Below, piece after piece: positions 16,576 through 25,573 of a DNA stretch of 64,000 nucleotides. Positions within the stretch are counted from its first letter, which is position 1; each line of letters starts with the position of its first letter. The stretch spans positions 531,501 through 595,500 of the forward strand of contig NC_011899.1 in the NCBI RefSeq assembly GCF_000020485.1, in the 5' to 3' direction. The position numbers and the translations under genes are program-made. This DNA is from Halothermothrix orenii H 168 (GTDB lineage: Bacteria; Bacillota; Halanaerobiia; Halanaerobiales; Halothermotrichaceae). The notes under the pieces were generated by a model. That model searched no databases. It was given only the letters and a program-made list of their open reading frames with translations, and was not told where the DNA came from.

Positions 16576-18091
16576 ACCAGTAATAGTTACTTTAATGTTT
16601 TTAATGTTAGTTACGTTATTAAGCGGGCAGGTATTTGGTGAGACTCAAATACCGGTTAGTGTTATTGAGCCCGGGGTTAAAAGTATCAGGGTTGAGGAAT
16701 CTGTTACCGGGGTTATAAAACCCTATCAGGTGGTTAATTTATCAACAAAAACAGGCGGAATAGTTGATGAGATTCTGGTTGAGGTTGGTCAAAGGGTTGA
16801 AGCAGGTGAACCCCTGTTAAAGCTTGAACAGGAAGAATTAAAGGCCCAGGTAAAGCAGGCCAGAGCTCAACTTGCCATGGCAAGGGCTTCTTTCAAAAAA
16901 ATAAAGGATGGAGCCAGTCCAGAAGATGTTGAAAAAGTTCGTGGTGCCTATAACCAGGCCCTTGCTTCATATAATGGAGCCAGAAAAGCCTTGAATATAA
17001 TAAAAGATATGTATGAGGATAAAACAAGTCAGGAACAGCAGCTTACAGCAGCCAGGACAAAGCTGGACACTGCCTCTAAAAAGCTGGAACTGGCCCGGGA
17101 GCAACTGAAGCAGACTGAAGTAAGTTATGAACAGGCGGAAAAGAGTTATAAGAGGATGGAGTACCTCTATGAAGAGGGAGTAATTACTGAAAGTGAATTT
17201 GATAAAGTTAAAACCCAGTATGAAAATGCAAAATCTGCTCTCAAGTCGGCTGAACTGGGACTGGAACAGGCTAAGGTCAATTATGAGGGGGCCCTTAAAG
17301 GGTATAATCTGGTTAAAGAAATCTATGAAAACCCCCGGTCCCTGGAACAGCAGCTTTTAAATGCTGAAACCCAGTATGAAGTGGCCAAAGCCAACCTCCA
17401 GATTGCTAAAGCCAACCTGGACCAGGTTCTAATGGGGGCTGAAGAGGAGGATTTACAGTCAGCCCGGGCCCAGGTGGAACAGGCTGAAGTTGCCCTGGAA
17501 TTGGCCAACATTAGACTCAGGGATAGTGTCTTAGAAAGCCCGTTTCCGGGACTTATTGCTGCTGTTAATATTAATGAAGGTGAGATGGCCCCTCCAGGAA
17601 ATCCTGTTATCAAGGTTGTTAACCTTGATAAAGTGTATGCTGAAATTGAGGTATCAGCCAGTACAGTAACCAGTTTAGAGACAGGTGATCTAGTAAGAGT
17701 AGAGATCCTTCCACTGGCTAATATGTCTATGACAGGTAAAATAGAGACAATTGCTCCTGATGTAGATCCGCGGAGCAGAGCCTATCCTGTTAAGGTAGTT
17801 ATCCCCAATTCGAAAAATATGATTAAAGGGGGAATGTATTGTCGGGTTTACCTTACGTTAAAAGAGTCAAATCGTGGGGTAGTTGTCCCGGTAGATTCTG
17901 TTCTTGACCTGGAAGAAAAACCCTATATATTTGTAGTTAATAACGGTAAGGCTGAAAAGAGATTTATTGAGACGGGCTTAATTAACGATACAGAAGTTCA
18001 GGTCATTGATGGTTTGAATCCTGATGAAAGAGTTGTAGTCAAGGGCCAGTATAAACTTACCGATGGGGCTCCGGTTAAGGTGGTGAACTAA
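16562..18091 (+). CDS. RND efflux periplasmic adaptor (HlyD/MFP family)
   Basis: Membrane-fusion protein linking the inner-membrane pump to the TolC-like channel, 509 aa, longer than usual because of an extended coiled-coil hairpin (residues about 85-310, rich in E, Q, A and K heptads). It has a signal peptide, the lipoyl-like half GGIVDEILVEVGQRVEAGEP, the matching half ESPFPGLIAAVNINEGEMAP, then beta-barrel and membrane-proximal domains. ATG at 16562 overlaps the channel gene by 14 bases, indicating coupled translation. Confidence 0.92.
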   Translation: MKPNKPVIVTLMFLMLVTLLSGQVFGETQIPVSVIEPGVKSIRVEESVTGVIKPYQVVNLSTKTGGIVDEILVEVGQRVEAGEPLLKLEQEELKAQVKQARAQLAMARASFKKIKDGASPEDVEKVRGAYNQALASYNGARKALNIIKDMYEDKTSQEQQLTAARTKLDTASKKLELAREQLKQTEVSYEQAEKSYKRMEYLYEEGVITESEFDKVKTQYENAKSALKSAELGLEQAKVNYEGALKGYNLVKEIYENPRSLEQQLLNAETQYEVAKANLQIAKANLDQVLMGAEEEDLQSARAQVEQAEVALELANIRLRDSVLESPFPGLIAAVNINEGEMAPPGNPVIKVVNLDKVYAEIEVSASTVTSLETGDLVRVEILPLANMSMTGKIETIAPDVDPRSRAYPVKVVIPNSKNMIKGGMYCRVYLTLKESNRGVVVPVDSVLDLEEKPYIFVVNNGKAEKRFIETGLINDTEVQVIDGLNPDERVVVKGQYKLTDGAPVKVVN

Positions 18092-18092
18092 A

Positions 18093-21000
18093 ATGAAATT
18101 ACCTGATCTGGCAATAAAAAGACCGGTTACAACAACAATGATAGTTTTACTTGCAGTCCTGCTGGGTTTTATCTCCCTGACAAGGGTAAACCTTGATCTT
18201 TTTCCCGATATGTCTTTTCCCATTGCTGCAGTTATAACAGAATATGAAGGTGCTGGACCTCATGAGGTAGAGAATATGGTTACTAAACCACTGGAGCAGG
18301 CCCTTGCTTCTGTGACCAATATTAAAACTGTATCCTCAACGTCGGGTAAGAACCAGTCAACAGTTTTAGTGGAGTTTGACTGGGGGACAGATATGGATAA
18401 AGCCACTATGAATATGAGGGAAAAAATAGACCTGATGGAGGATTATTTACCCGATGAGGCCAGTAATCCCCTTATTTTCAAGTTTGATCCCTCGTTGATG
18501 CCGGTTATGGAACTTGGGGTTTCCGGTGAAATGGATCTGGCTTCTTTAAAGAAATATATTGATGACAATATCGCACCCCGTCTGGAGAGATTACAGGGGG
18601 TTGCTTCAGTTGAATTAATCGGGGGAAAAGAACGGATTATACTGGTATCCCTTGACAGGGATAAGATGAAAAATTATAATGTCGCTTTTACCAGTGTTGT
18701 TAATAGTCTTTTAATGGAAAATATAAACCTGTCTGGAGGTTCGGTCAGGAGAGGAAACAGGGAACTCCTTGTCAGGACTACCGGTAAGTTTAAATCCCTT
18801 GATGACATTAAAAATATTCTTATTCCTACTTCCAGTGGGAGTGTTCCTTTGAAGGATATAGCCACTGTTAAAGATACCTTCAAAAAGGTCGATAGTAAAG
18901 CCAGAATGAATAAAGAACCGGGTGTGGTTTTATTAATTCAAAAACAGACAGATGCCAATACGGTAAAGGTGTCCAGCAGAATAAAAAAGGAATTAGCATC
19001 CCTGAAGGAAGAAACCAATGGTAGTCTAACCATAATTCCAATTATGGATCAGGCAGATTATATCGAGAGGTCTATCGGTAATGTGGGATTAAATGCTATA
19101 ATTGGTGGGATACTGGCGGTGTTAATACTATTCTATTTCTTAAGGAATTTTAGCAGTACTTTAATCATTGCCACTGCTATTCCGGTTTCAGTAATTACCA
19201 CCTTTTTGTTGATTTACTTTGGGGGTTTAACCCTGAATATGATGACCCTGGGTGGTCTGGCCCTTGGTATCGGTATGCTTGTAGATAATGCCATTGTAGT
19301 CCTGGAGAATATATTCAGATATCACCAGGCAGGCCTGGGAAAGGTTAAAGCAGCCAGCCGGGGGAGTACTGAAGTAGGTATGGCCATTACTGCTTCAACC
19401 CTGACGACGATTATAGTCTTTTTGCCGATTGTTTATGTAGAGGGGATAGCTTCCCAGTTGTTTAAGGAACTGGCCCTGACTGTAACCTTTTCCTTACTGG
19501 CTTCCCTGGCAGTAGCTTTAACCCTGATTCCTATGTTATCATCAAAGATTATAGCATCAGCAAACAACAAAGAAGTATCACGGTTTGAAAAATTCCTTGA
19601 AAAAACCAGAGATAAATACCGGGATATGTTAAGGTGGTGCCTGGGGAATAAAAAGAAAGTAGTTCTGGGATTGGTCATTGTCTTTGTGGCCAGTCTAACC
19701 TTAATTCCCCTGATCGGGGCCGAATTTATTCCGGAGATGGATCAGGGACAGTTTACCATTACGGCAGAATTACCTCTGGGGACCAGCCTGGACATAACAG
19801 ATAAGGTTTCAGCAAGAATTGAAGAAGAAGTATTGAAAATTCCTGAAGTCAAGACAATTCTGGCCAGTATAGGAACATCCGGGCAGATGATCACAAGCCC
19901 CAGTCCAGAAACTACCTCTATTTATGTCCAGCTAAAGGACCTTTCAAGACGGGAACGCTCTACATCAGAGGTTATGGAGGAATTAAGGGAAAAGCTTGTT
20001 TACCCCGGGGTTGATATTAAAATTGAAGCTCTGGATTATATGGCTGCTGGAATGGGTAATAAACCAATATCCATTATGGTTAAGGGTGATGACTTAAACC
20101 AGCTTGAAAGACTGGTGAAGCAAATAAAAGAGCAGATGAAGACGGTTCCTGGTGTCAGGGAAATAGAGGATAGTATTACCCGGGGTCGGCCAGAACTCCA
20201 TATTAATGTAGACCGGGTTCTGGCAGCCCGTTACGGACTACGGGTAAGTCAAGTGGCAACTGCTGTAAAGACTGCAGTTGATGGAAGAACTGTGACCCGG
20301 TATGAAGTCGGGGGAGAAGAATTTGATATCAGGGTTAAATTAAAGGATGATGAACTGACAACACCGGAGGAATTAGAAGATTTATTAATTACCTCTTCTG
20401 CTGGTTTTAAGGTTCCCCTTAAAGATATAGCCAGTCTGGATATTGAAAAGGGACCTGTTGAAATATTACGGGATGATCAGGTCCGGTATGCCAGTATAAC
20501 TGCCTCCCTTTTTGGGGTTGATCTGGGTACAACAATGGAAAGAATCCAGAAAAAAATCTCTAATAATGTCAGGTTGCCTGACGGTTATGAAATAGAGTAT
20601 GGTGGTCAGTTTAAAGAGATGATGAGTTCTTTTGATAGCCTTGCATTTGCTTTTATTCTGGCAGTCGTTTTAGTATATATGGTTCTGGCAGCCCAGTTTG
20701 AATCATTTTTATATCCCCTGGTTATAATGTTTACCGTACCCATGTCTATAATCGGGGTAGTGCTTGGACTATTTATAACCCGGAATCATATTTCTGTACC
20801 AGCTATAATCGGGGTTATCATGCTGGCTGGAATTGTTGTCAATAACGCTATAGTTCTTGTTGATTATATCAATACCCTGAGGAAGAGAGGGCACTCCCTC
20901 AAAGAAGCGATACTGGAAGCAGGACCCGTCAGGTTAAGGCCGGTCTTAATGACAGCTTCAACTACTATCTTAGGATTATTACCACTGGCCCTGGGAATTG

Positions 21001-21128
21001 GAGAAGGTACTGAAGTTCAGGAACCCATGGCAGTAGTGGTTATTGGGGGTCTTGCTGTATCCACAATTTTAACCCTGTTTATCGTTCCGGTACTCTATTC
21101 AGTATTTACTGTGGAAAAAGAAGCATAA
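18093..21128 (+). CDS. RND-family efflux pump, inner-membrane transporter
   Basis: Proton-driven exporter of the AcrB/HAE-1-like RND family, 1011 aa. It begins LPDLAIKRPVTTTMIVLLAV, has two sets of six membrane segments and two large periplasmic loops. The TM4 motif reads GMLVDNAIVVLENI, with D-N where AcrB has D-D; the same substitution is known in Firmicute SwrC/YerP-like members. ATG at 18093 is one base after the adaptor stop. Likely substrates are drugs, detergents or lipids; none can be named from sequence. Confidence 0.94.
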   Translation: MKLPDLAIKRPVTTTMIVLLAVLLGFISLTRVNLDLFPDMSFPIAAVITEYEGAGPHEVENMVTKPLEQALASVTNIKTVSSTSGKNQSTVLVEFDWGTDMDKATMNMREKIDLMEDYLPDEASNPLIFKFDPSLMPVMELGVSGEMDLASLKKYIDDNIAPRLERLQGVASVELIGGKERIILVSLDRDKMKNYNVAFTSVVNSLLMENINLSGGSVRRGNRELLVRTTGKFKSLDDIKNILIPTSSGSVPLKDIATVKDTFKKVDSKARMNKEPGVVLLIQKQTDANTVKVSSRIKKELASLKEETNGSLTIIPIMDQADYIERSIGNVGLNAIIGGILAVLILFYFLRNFSSTLIIATAIPVSVITTFLLIYFGGLTLNMMTLGGLALGIGMLVDNAIVVLENIFRYHQAGLGKVKAASRGSTEVGMAITASTLTTIIVFLPIVYVEGIASQLFKELALTVTFSLLASLAVALTLIPMLSSKIIASANNKEVSRFEKFLEKTRDKYRDMLRWCLGNKKKVVLGLVIVFVASLTLIPLIGAEFIPEMDQGQFTITAELPLGTSLDITDKVSARIEEEVLKIPEVKTILASIGTSGQMITSPSPETTSIYVQLKDLSRRERSTSEVMEELREKLVYPGVDIKIEALDYMAAGMGNKPISIMVKGDDLNQLERLVKQIKEQMKTVPGVREIEDSITRGRPELHINVDRVLAARYGLRVSQVATAVKTAVDGRTVTRYEVGGEEFDIRVKLKDDELTTPEELEDLLITSSAGFKVPLKDIASLDIEKGPVEILRDDQVRYASITASLFGVDLGTTMERIQKKISNNVRLPDGYEIEYGGQFKEMMSSFDSLAFAFILAVVLVYMVLAAQFESFLYPLVIMFTVPMSIIGVVLGLFITRNHISVPAIIGVIMLAGIVVNNAIVLVDYINTLRKRGHSLKEAILEAGPVRLRPVLMTASTTILGLLPLALGIGEGTEVQEPMAVVVIGGLAVSTILTLFIVPVLYSVFTVEKEA

Positions 21129-21133
21129 TTGTG

Positions 21134-21173
21134 GCCCTATCCTGTTACTTGTTACAGGATAGGGCTTTTTTTT
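21134..21173 (+). terminator. Intrinsic terminator of the RND operon
   Basis: A perfect 12-bp stem (GCCCTATCCTGT / ACAGGATAGGGC) with an 8-base loop, followed by eight T, directly after the pump gene. Confidence 0.93.
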
Positions 21174-21180
21174 ATTTTAA

Positions 21181-21209
21181 TTGCATTTTTAAATATATTG
21201 TGGTATCAT
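21181..21209 (+). promoter_or_regulatory. Candidate promoter of feoAB
   Basis: TTGCAT (21181-21186), a 17-base spacer and TATCAT (21204-21209). Moderate match; it would place the Fur-like box in the 5' leader. Confidence 0.5.
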
Positions 21210-21250
21210 ACTTTAAAAGGAGAACTAATTAGTTAAATTATAAATTTAAA

Positions 21251-21265
21251 TGATATTCATTCTCA
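21251..21265 (+). promoter_or_regulatory. Fur-box-like site upstream of feoA
   Basis: TGATATTCATTCTCA matches the 7-1-7 Fur consensus TGATAATCATTATCA at 13 of 15 positions. It lies inside the extended reading frame of feoA but upstream of the true start, consistent with iron repression of ferrous iron uptake. Confidence 0.65.
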
Positions 21266-21285
21266 TTTACAGGGAGTGGTTAAAG

Positions 21286-21528
21286 TTGTCGACAAAGAAA
21301 GTATCCTTGAATAAGTTAAAACAGGGAGAAACAGGAACAGTTGTCCGGTTAATTGGAGGACATAGTTTTAAATCAAAACTGGACGCTCTGGGGATTAGAG
21401 AAGGGAAAAAGATAACCAAAATTGGTGGAATGATTATGAAGGGGCCGGTGACAGTTAAGGTAGGAAATACCAGGATTGCTATCGGAAATGGTATGGCTGA
21501 TAAGATTATTGTTGAGATTCCTGAATAA
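21286..21528 (+). CDS. feoA: Ferrous iron transport protein A
   Basis: Small SH3-like cytoplasmic partner of FeoB, 80 aa, with the family motifs LGIREGKKITKIGG and VKVGNTRIAIGNGMADKI. The frame is open from ATG 21250, but the SD GGGAGTGG (21272-21279) points to TTG at 21286, giving the usual FeoA length and leaving a Fur-like box upstream. It is followed by feoB. Confidence 0.92.
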   Translation: MSTKKVSLNKLKQGETGTVVRLIGGHSFKSKLDALGIREGKKITKIGGMIMKGPVTVKVGNTRIAIGNGMADKIIVEIPE

Positions 21529-21566
21529 TAAAGACAATGAAATAAGTCAGGATGGAGGAAGCAGAT

Positions 21567-23390
21567 ATGAATGTACTATTAGTAGGTAATCCCAATGTTG
21601 GGAAAAGCATAATTTTTTCCAGGTTAACTGGAACCAGGGTGACATCATCAAATTATCCCAATACCACGGTTGAATTTACTGAAGGTTACATTAAATGGCA
21701 GGAAAAGATGGTTAAGATAATTGATGTTCCTGGAACTTATTCCCTTAAACCCAACAACAGGGCTGAAGAAGTAGCAGTGGACATGCTTGAAAAAGGTGAT
21801 TTGATAATCAATGTAGTTGATGCCACAAACCTGGAAAGAAACTTAAACCTGACATTACAGCTGCTCGAAAGGGATATTCCAGTTATAGTTGCCTTAAATC
21901 TGTTTGAAGAGGCCCGACACAAGGGTATAACAATAGATGTTGATAAACTGCAAAAACTACTCGGGGTTCCGGTTATCCCCACTGAAGCCATCAAAGGAAA
22001 TGGAATTCGTGATTTAATAAAATACTTTGATTACCGGGAAGTGTCGCAAAGAACCCCCCTTACAAAAGGGGAACGCTGGAAGGAGATTGGAAGGATAGTA
22101 GAACAGGTTCAACAGATCCACCATCGTCATCATACCTGGCTTGATTGGTTTGATGAACTATCAATTAGACCCTTAAGTGGGATTCCAATAGCTTTTATAA
22201 TTTTGTCAGTTTTATTTTTTATTATAAGGTTTATTGGTGAAGGATTGATAACTTATGTTACTGAACCATTTTTTGAAATTATATATAAACCGGTAGTGAT
22301 TTACATTGGTAATTTACTTAATGAAGGTAGTTTTTTATATAATATCCTGATAGGACAGACAATAAATGGGCAAATAGATTTTGAACAGTCTTTTGGGCTG
22401 TTGACGACAGCCCTGTTTATTCCCCTGGGGGCTGTTTTACCCTATATTGTATCTTTTTATCTGGTACTCGGTTTATTAGAGGATTCCGGTTATTTACCCC
22501 GTCTGGCAGTTCTTACTGATAATGTTATGCACCGGGTCGGTTTGCACGGTTTTTCGGTTATTCCCATGGTGCTTGCCTTTGGCTGTAATGTCCCTGCTGC
22601 CCTTGCTATCCGTTCCCTTGAAAGCAGACGGGAAAAATTTATTACAGCAACACTGATGAGTATTGCTATTCCCTGTATGTCCCAGAATGCCATGATAGTT
22701 AGCCTTCTGGGCAGGTACGGGAACAGGTATATATTTACAGTATTCGGGATGTTATTTATTGTCTGGATGATGGTTGGTTTAATATTAAATAAAATAACGC
22801 CAGGGTTCAGTACGGATTTATTACTGGAGATACCCCCTCTGAGAATGCCGGGACCGGCAACTACACTTAAAAAGTTGTGGATGCGTTTTATTAGCTTTTT
22901 AAGGGAGGCTGTTCCTTATGTTCTGTTAGGGGTTTTTCTGGTAAATATCCTGTACTTTTCCAGGGGTTTTGAAATAATAACTGGATTGTTTGGGGGATTA
23001 TTTAATACCATATTTGGTGTCCCTGACGAGGCGGTTATAGCCCTCCTGCTGGGTTTTTTAAGAAAGGATCTGGCTGTTGGAATGCTGATCCCCCTTGGTC
23101 TTTCTGTTAAACAGCTGGTTATTGCCAGTACTGTTTTAGTTATTTATTTTCCCTGTGCTGCAACCTTTTTTGTCCTGATCAGGGAACTGGGAATTATTGA
23201 TATGCTTAAGTCAAGCATGATTATGATATTTACTACTTTAGTTGTCGGAGGCTTTTTAAACCTGTTTTATCATAATGGTGGAATTTCAATAACAGGCTGG
23301 TCTTTAATTTTAATAACATTTTTCCTTATTTACAGGTATTTACCTCAATCGGGAGGTAATAATATTAAAGAGGATAGTTTTAAAGGATAA
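21567..23390 (+). CDS. feoB: Ferrous iron transporter B
   Basis: GTPase-fused Fe(II) importer, 607 aa. The G domain has G1 GNPNVGKS, G2 around NYPNTTVE and G3 DVPG. The G4 motif reads NLFE, with Glu where FeoB proteins normally have NxxD (Asp contacts the guanine base). The membrane part has the two gate regions (EDSGYLPRLAVLTDNVMHRV; GFLRKDLAVGMLIPLG). An ATG at 21552 overlaps GGAGG; ATG at 21567 has an eight-base spacer and is used. It is shorter than the ~770 aa E. coli protein. Confidence 0.93.
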   Translation: MNVLLVGNPNVGKSIIFSRLTGTRVTSSNYPNTTVEFTEGYIKWQEKMVKIIDVPGTYSLKPNNRAEEVAVDMLEKGDLIINVVDATNLERNLNLTLQLLERDIPVIVALNLFEEARHKGITIDVDKLQKLLGVPVIPTEAIKGNGIRDLIKYFDYREVSQRTPLTKGERWKEIGRIVEQVQQIHHRHHTWLDWFDELSIRPLSGIPIAFIILSVLFFIIRFIGEGLITYVTEPFFEIIYKPVVIYIGNLLNEGSFLYNILIGQTINGQIDFEQSFGLLTTALFIPLGAVLPYIVSFYLVLGLLEDSGYLPRLAVLTDNVMHRVGLHGFSVIPMVLAFGCNVPAALAIRSLESRREKFITATLMSIAIPCMSQNAMIVSLLGRYGNRYIFTVFGMLFIVWMMVGLILNKITPGFSTDLLLEIPPLRMPGPATTLKKLWMRFISFLREAVPYVLLGVFLVNILYFSRGFEIITGLFGGLFNTIFGVPDEAVIALLLGFLRKDLAVGMLIPLGLSVKQLVIASTVLVIYFPCAATFFVLIRELGIIDMLKSSMIMIFTTLVVGGFLNLFYHNGGISITGWSLILITFFLIYRYLPQSGGNNIKEDSFKG

Positions 23391-23405
23391 GGAAGGGAGT
23401 CAGGT

Positions 23406-24404
23406 ATGGAGTTTAAACCAGAGATAATCTATTCACAATCATTTAATCCCTGGTATAATCTGGCCCTTGAGGAATATCTCCTAAATGGGGTTAGTGACAA
23501 TGAGGTCATTCTTTACCTCTGGCAGAATGATAATACGGTTGTAGTTGGCCGTAATCAGAATGCCTGGAAGGAATGTCGTTGTAAACTATTAGAAGAAGAG
23601 GGGGGTAAACTGGCCCGCCGGCTGTCCGGTGGTGGGGCTGTTTATCATGACCTGGGGAATTTAAATTTTACATTTTTAATGAAAGACAGCTTATATGACC
23701 TTAAACACCAGTTAAATGTTATCTTAAATGCAGTCAAGATGGCCGGTATTGAGGCAGAATTTTCGGGCCGGAATGACCTCGTTGTTCAGGGGAAGAAATT
23801 TTCAGGTAATGCTTTTTATAAAGCTAAAGGCTCTTCATATCACCATGGTACAATTCTGGTAAATTCTGATTTTAGTAAACTGATGAGGTATCTTCAGGTT
23901 TCCAGTGACAAGATAAGATCCAAAGGAGTTGATTCTGTAAGGGCCCGGGTAATTAATCTAAAGGAAGTAAACCCCGATATAAATATTGAAAAAATGAAAA
24001 AATTAATGGAAGAAAGTTTTATAAAGGCCTATGGTGACAATATAGAAACCAGTCCGGAGGAGATAAACCCTGAAAAGCTACCAGAACTGGATAAGTTATA
24101 CCAGAAGTATTCTTCCTGGGAATGGAGGTATGGAAGAACCCCGGAATTTGATATAAAATTGGTCAACAGGTTTGACTGGGGAGGTATTGAACTGAACCTT
24201 GCCCTTAAAAATGGTGTCATAACGGAGTCAACTATTTATTCAGATGCTATGGAGTCTGACCTTATTCGCAAAATTGCTTCATCACTAAAGGGAGTTCCCT
24301 TCAGGTTTGGCGATATAAATAATAGGTTAACAGGACTAAAGGAAGAAGAAGGAAAAAATATTATTGATGATTTATTAACATGGCTTAAAAATAAGATTAG
24401 TTAA
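23406..24404 (+). CDS. lplA: Lipoate-protein ligase A
   Basis: Enzyme that activates lipoate and attaches it to E2/GcvH proteins, 332 aa. Family motifs are clear: WQNDNTVVVGRNQNAWKEC, RRLSGGGAVYHDLGNLNFTF, GRNDLVVQGKKFSGNAFY with the catalytic Lys, and YHHGTILVNSD. A C-terminal accessory domain is present. It starts 15 bases after feoB and appears to share its transcript, an unexpected pairing with iron uptake; no functional link is claimed. Confidence 0.92.
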   Translation: MEFKPEIIYSQSFNPWYNLALEEYLLNGVSDNEVILYLWQNDNTVVVGRNQNAWKECRCKLLEEEGGKLARRLSGGGAVYHDLGNLNFTFLMKDSLYDLKHQLNVILNAVKMAGIEAEFSGRNDLVVQGKKFSGNAFYKAKGSSYHHGTILVNSDFSKLMRYLQVSSDKIRSKGVDSVRARVINLKEVNPDINIEKMKKLMEESFIKAYGDNIETSPEEINPEKLPELDKLYQKYSSWEWRYGRTPEFDIKLVNRFDWGGIELNLALKNGVITESTIYSDAMESDLIRKIASSLKGVPFRFGDINNRLTGLKEEEGKNIIDDLLTWLKNKIS

Positions 24405-24427
24405 GCAGGCAGGACTAATATTGGTTA

Positions 24428-24463
24428 AACAGGCAGGATTGTTAATACCCTGCCTGTTTTTTT
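24428..24463 (+). terminator. Intrinsic terminator of feoAB-lplA
   Basis: AACAGGCAGG pairs with CCTGCCTGTT (10 bp), then seven T. The left arm is part of a near-repeat of 24400-24414 (GTTAAGCAGGCAGGA, 14 of 15 bases), so CCTGCCTG could pair with either copy. Confidence 0.88.
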
Positions 24464-24476
24464 ACAGCAGGTTGTT

Positions 24477-24932
24477 TTAAAAGTTTAAAAAGTTCCGGGT
24501 ATATAGGTAATCATAAAGGTCGGCATGACGTAATTCATCTGTTATTATTTCAAAGAGTTTATCCCGGTGCTCCCGGGTTCTAAGTCCATAATAAATCTGT
24601 CGGTATTTGGCTGCTGTTTCTATTTCTCCAAGTTTGGCTTCTTCAATTCCGGCCAGATAGTTTTCTGGTTCTTCAAATTCATCATCACCCAGGGGAACGG
24701 GATTTCTACCGGTTATATCCCTGTAAATCTGACGGAAAAGTTCATAATGCCTTAATTCATCCTCCCTGATCCCGGAAATAATCGCCCTTTCCTTTTCATT
24801 GGGGGCAGCATTTAATAGGTATCGATAAAATCTCCTGTCAGTGGTTTCTCCGGCAACAGCCCGACTGATTAATTCCAGGGTTATTTCCAGAGGGGGGTTA
24901 AAGACCTGTTGTGGTTCAAAGTTACTATTCAT
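24477..24932 (-). CDS. Ferritin-like (rubrerythrin-superfamily) protein
   Basis: Four-helix-bundle protein of 151 aa. Two paired helices carry the di-metal ligand pattern: E in ISRAVAGETTDRRFY with EDELRHYELF, and E in KLGEIETAAKYRQIYY with TDELRHADLY. No rubredoxin tail is present, so this is a short ferritin-like protein, perhaps for peroxide or iron handling. ATG at 24932 follows AGGAGGTG. It lies convergent with feoAB-lplA. Confidence 0.8.
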   Translation of the reverse strand: MNSNFEPQQVFNPPLEITLELISRAVAGETTDRRFYRYLLNAAPNEKERAIISGIREDELRHYELFRQIYRDITGRNPVPLGDDEFEEPENYLAGIEEAKLGEIETAAKYRQIYYGLRTREHRDKLFEIITDELRHADLYDYLYTRNFLNF

Positions 24933-25031
24933 GGTGTCACCTCCTAAAAATAGTAGAAAATATATTTAAAATAATATTTTATAATAGTATACTGTTAATA
25001 GGTGTTATTTGTTCAAAGGGAGGGATACAAT

Positions 25032-25535
25032 ATGGATAAAACTATTGTAGAAAAGGCTGCCCGGATTAATTTGATAATCACAGATGTTGATGGAGTTTTA
25101 ACCGATGGGAGGATTGTTCTCGGTAACAATGGTGAAGAATTTAAATTTTTTCATGTTCAGGATGGACAGGGTATAAAAAGGGCCCAGAAGGCCGGGCTTA
25201 AAGTTGCCATTATTACCGGAAGGATATCTAAAGCTGTAGACAGGCGGGCCAAGGAGCTTAACATCGGTGAGGTTTATCAGGGAGTAAATGATAAATTAAT
25301 TATTTATAAAAAGCTGTGTAACAAATATAACTTAAAGAATGAAGAGGTTGCTTACATAGGCGATGATATTGCGGACCTGGATGTCTTAAAAGAAGTCGGT
25401 TTTGCCTGTTCAGTGAAAAATGGGGTCAGTGCAGTAAAAGAAATGGTAGATTATGTTACTGACAGGGAAGGGGGCCGCGGGGCTGTCCGTGAAGTTATTG
25501 ACCTTATCCTGGAAGCCAGATCAAATCCTGTCTGA
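25032..25535 (+). CDS. kdsC: 3-deoxy-D-manno-octulosonate 8-phosphate phosphatase (KdsC-type HAD)
   Basis: HAD-family phosphatase that makes free KDO for lipopolysaccharide, 167 aa. Motif I is DVDGVLTDG (nucleophile D18, acid D20), motif II IITGR, and the late motif GDDIADLDVL. The short C0-type length and lack of a cap are typical of KdsC. The frame opens at TTG 25002, but GGGAGGG precedes ATG 25032. If it acts on KDO-8-P, the cell makes LPS-like glycolipid, in keeping with the TolC system. A different sugar acid phosphatase role is possible. Confidence 0.88.
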   Translation: MDKTIVEKAARINLIITDVDGVLTDGRIVLGNNGEEFKFFHVQDGQGIKRAQKAGLKVAIITGRISKAVDRRAKELNIGEVYQGVNDKLIIYKKLCNKYNLKNEEVAYIGDDIADLDVLKEVGFACSVKNGVSAVKEMVDYVTDREGGRGAVREVIDLILEARSNPV

Positions 25536-25573
25536 GTTTTATAACTGGTTTCAGGATGGTCGTTTAAAGATGG

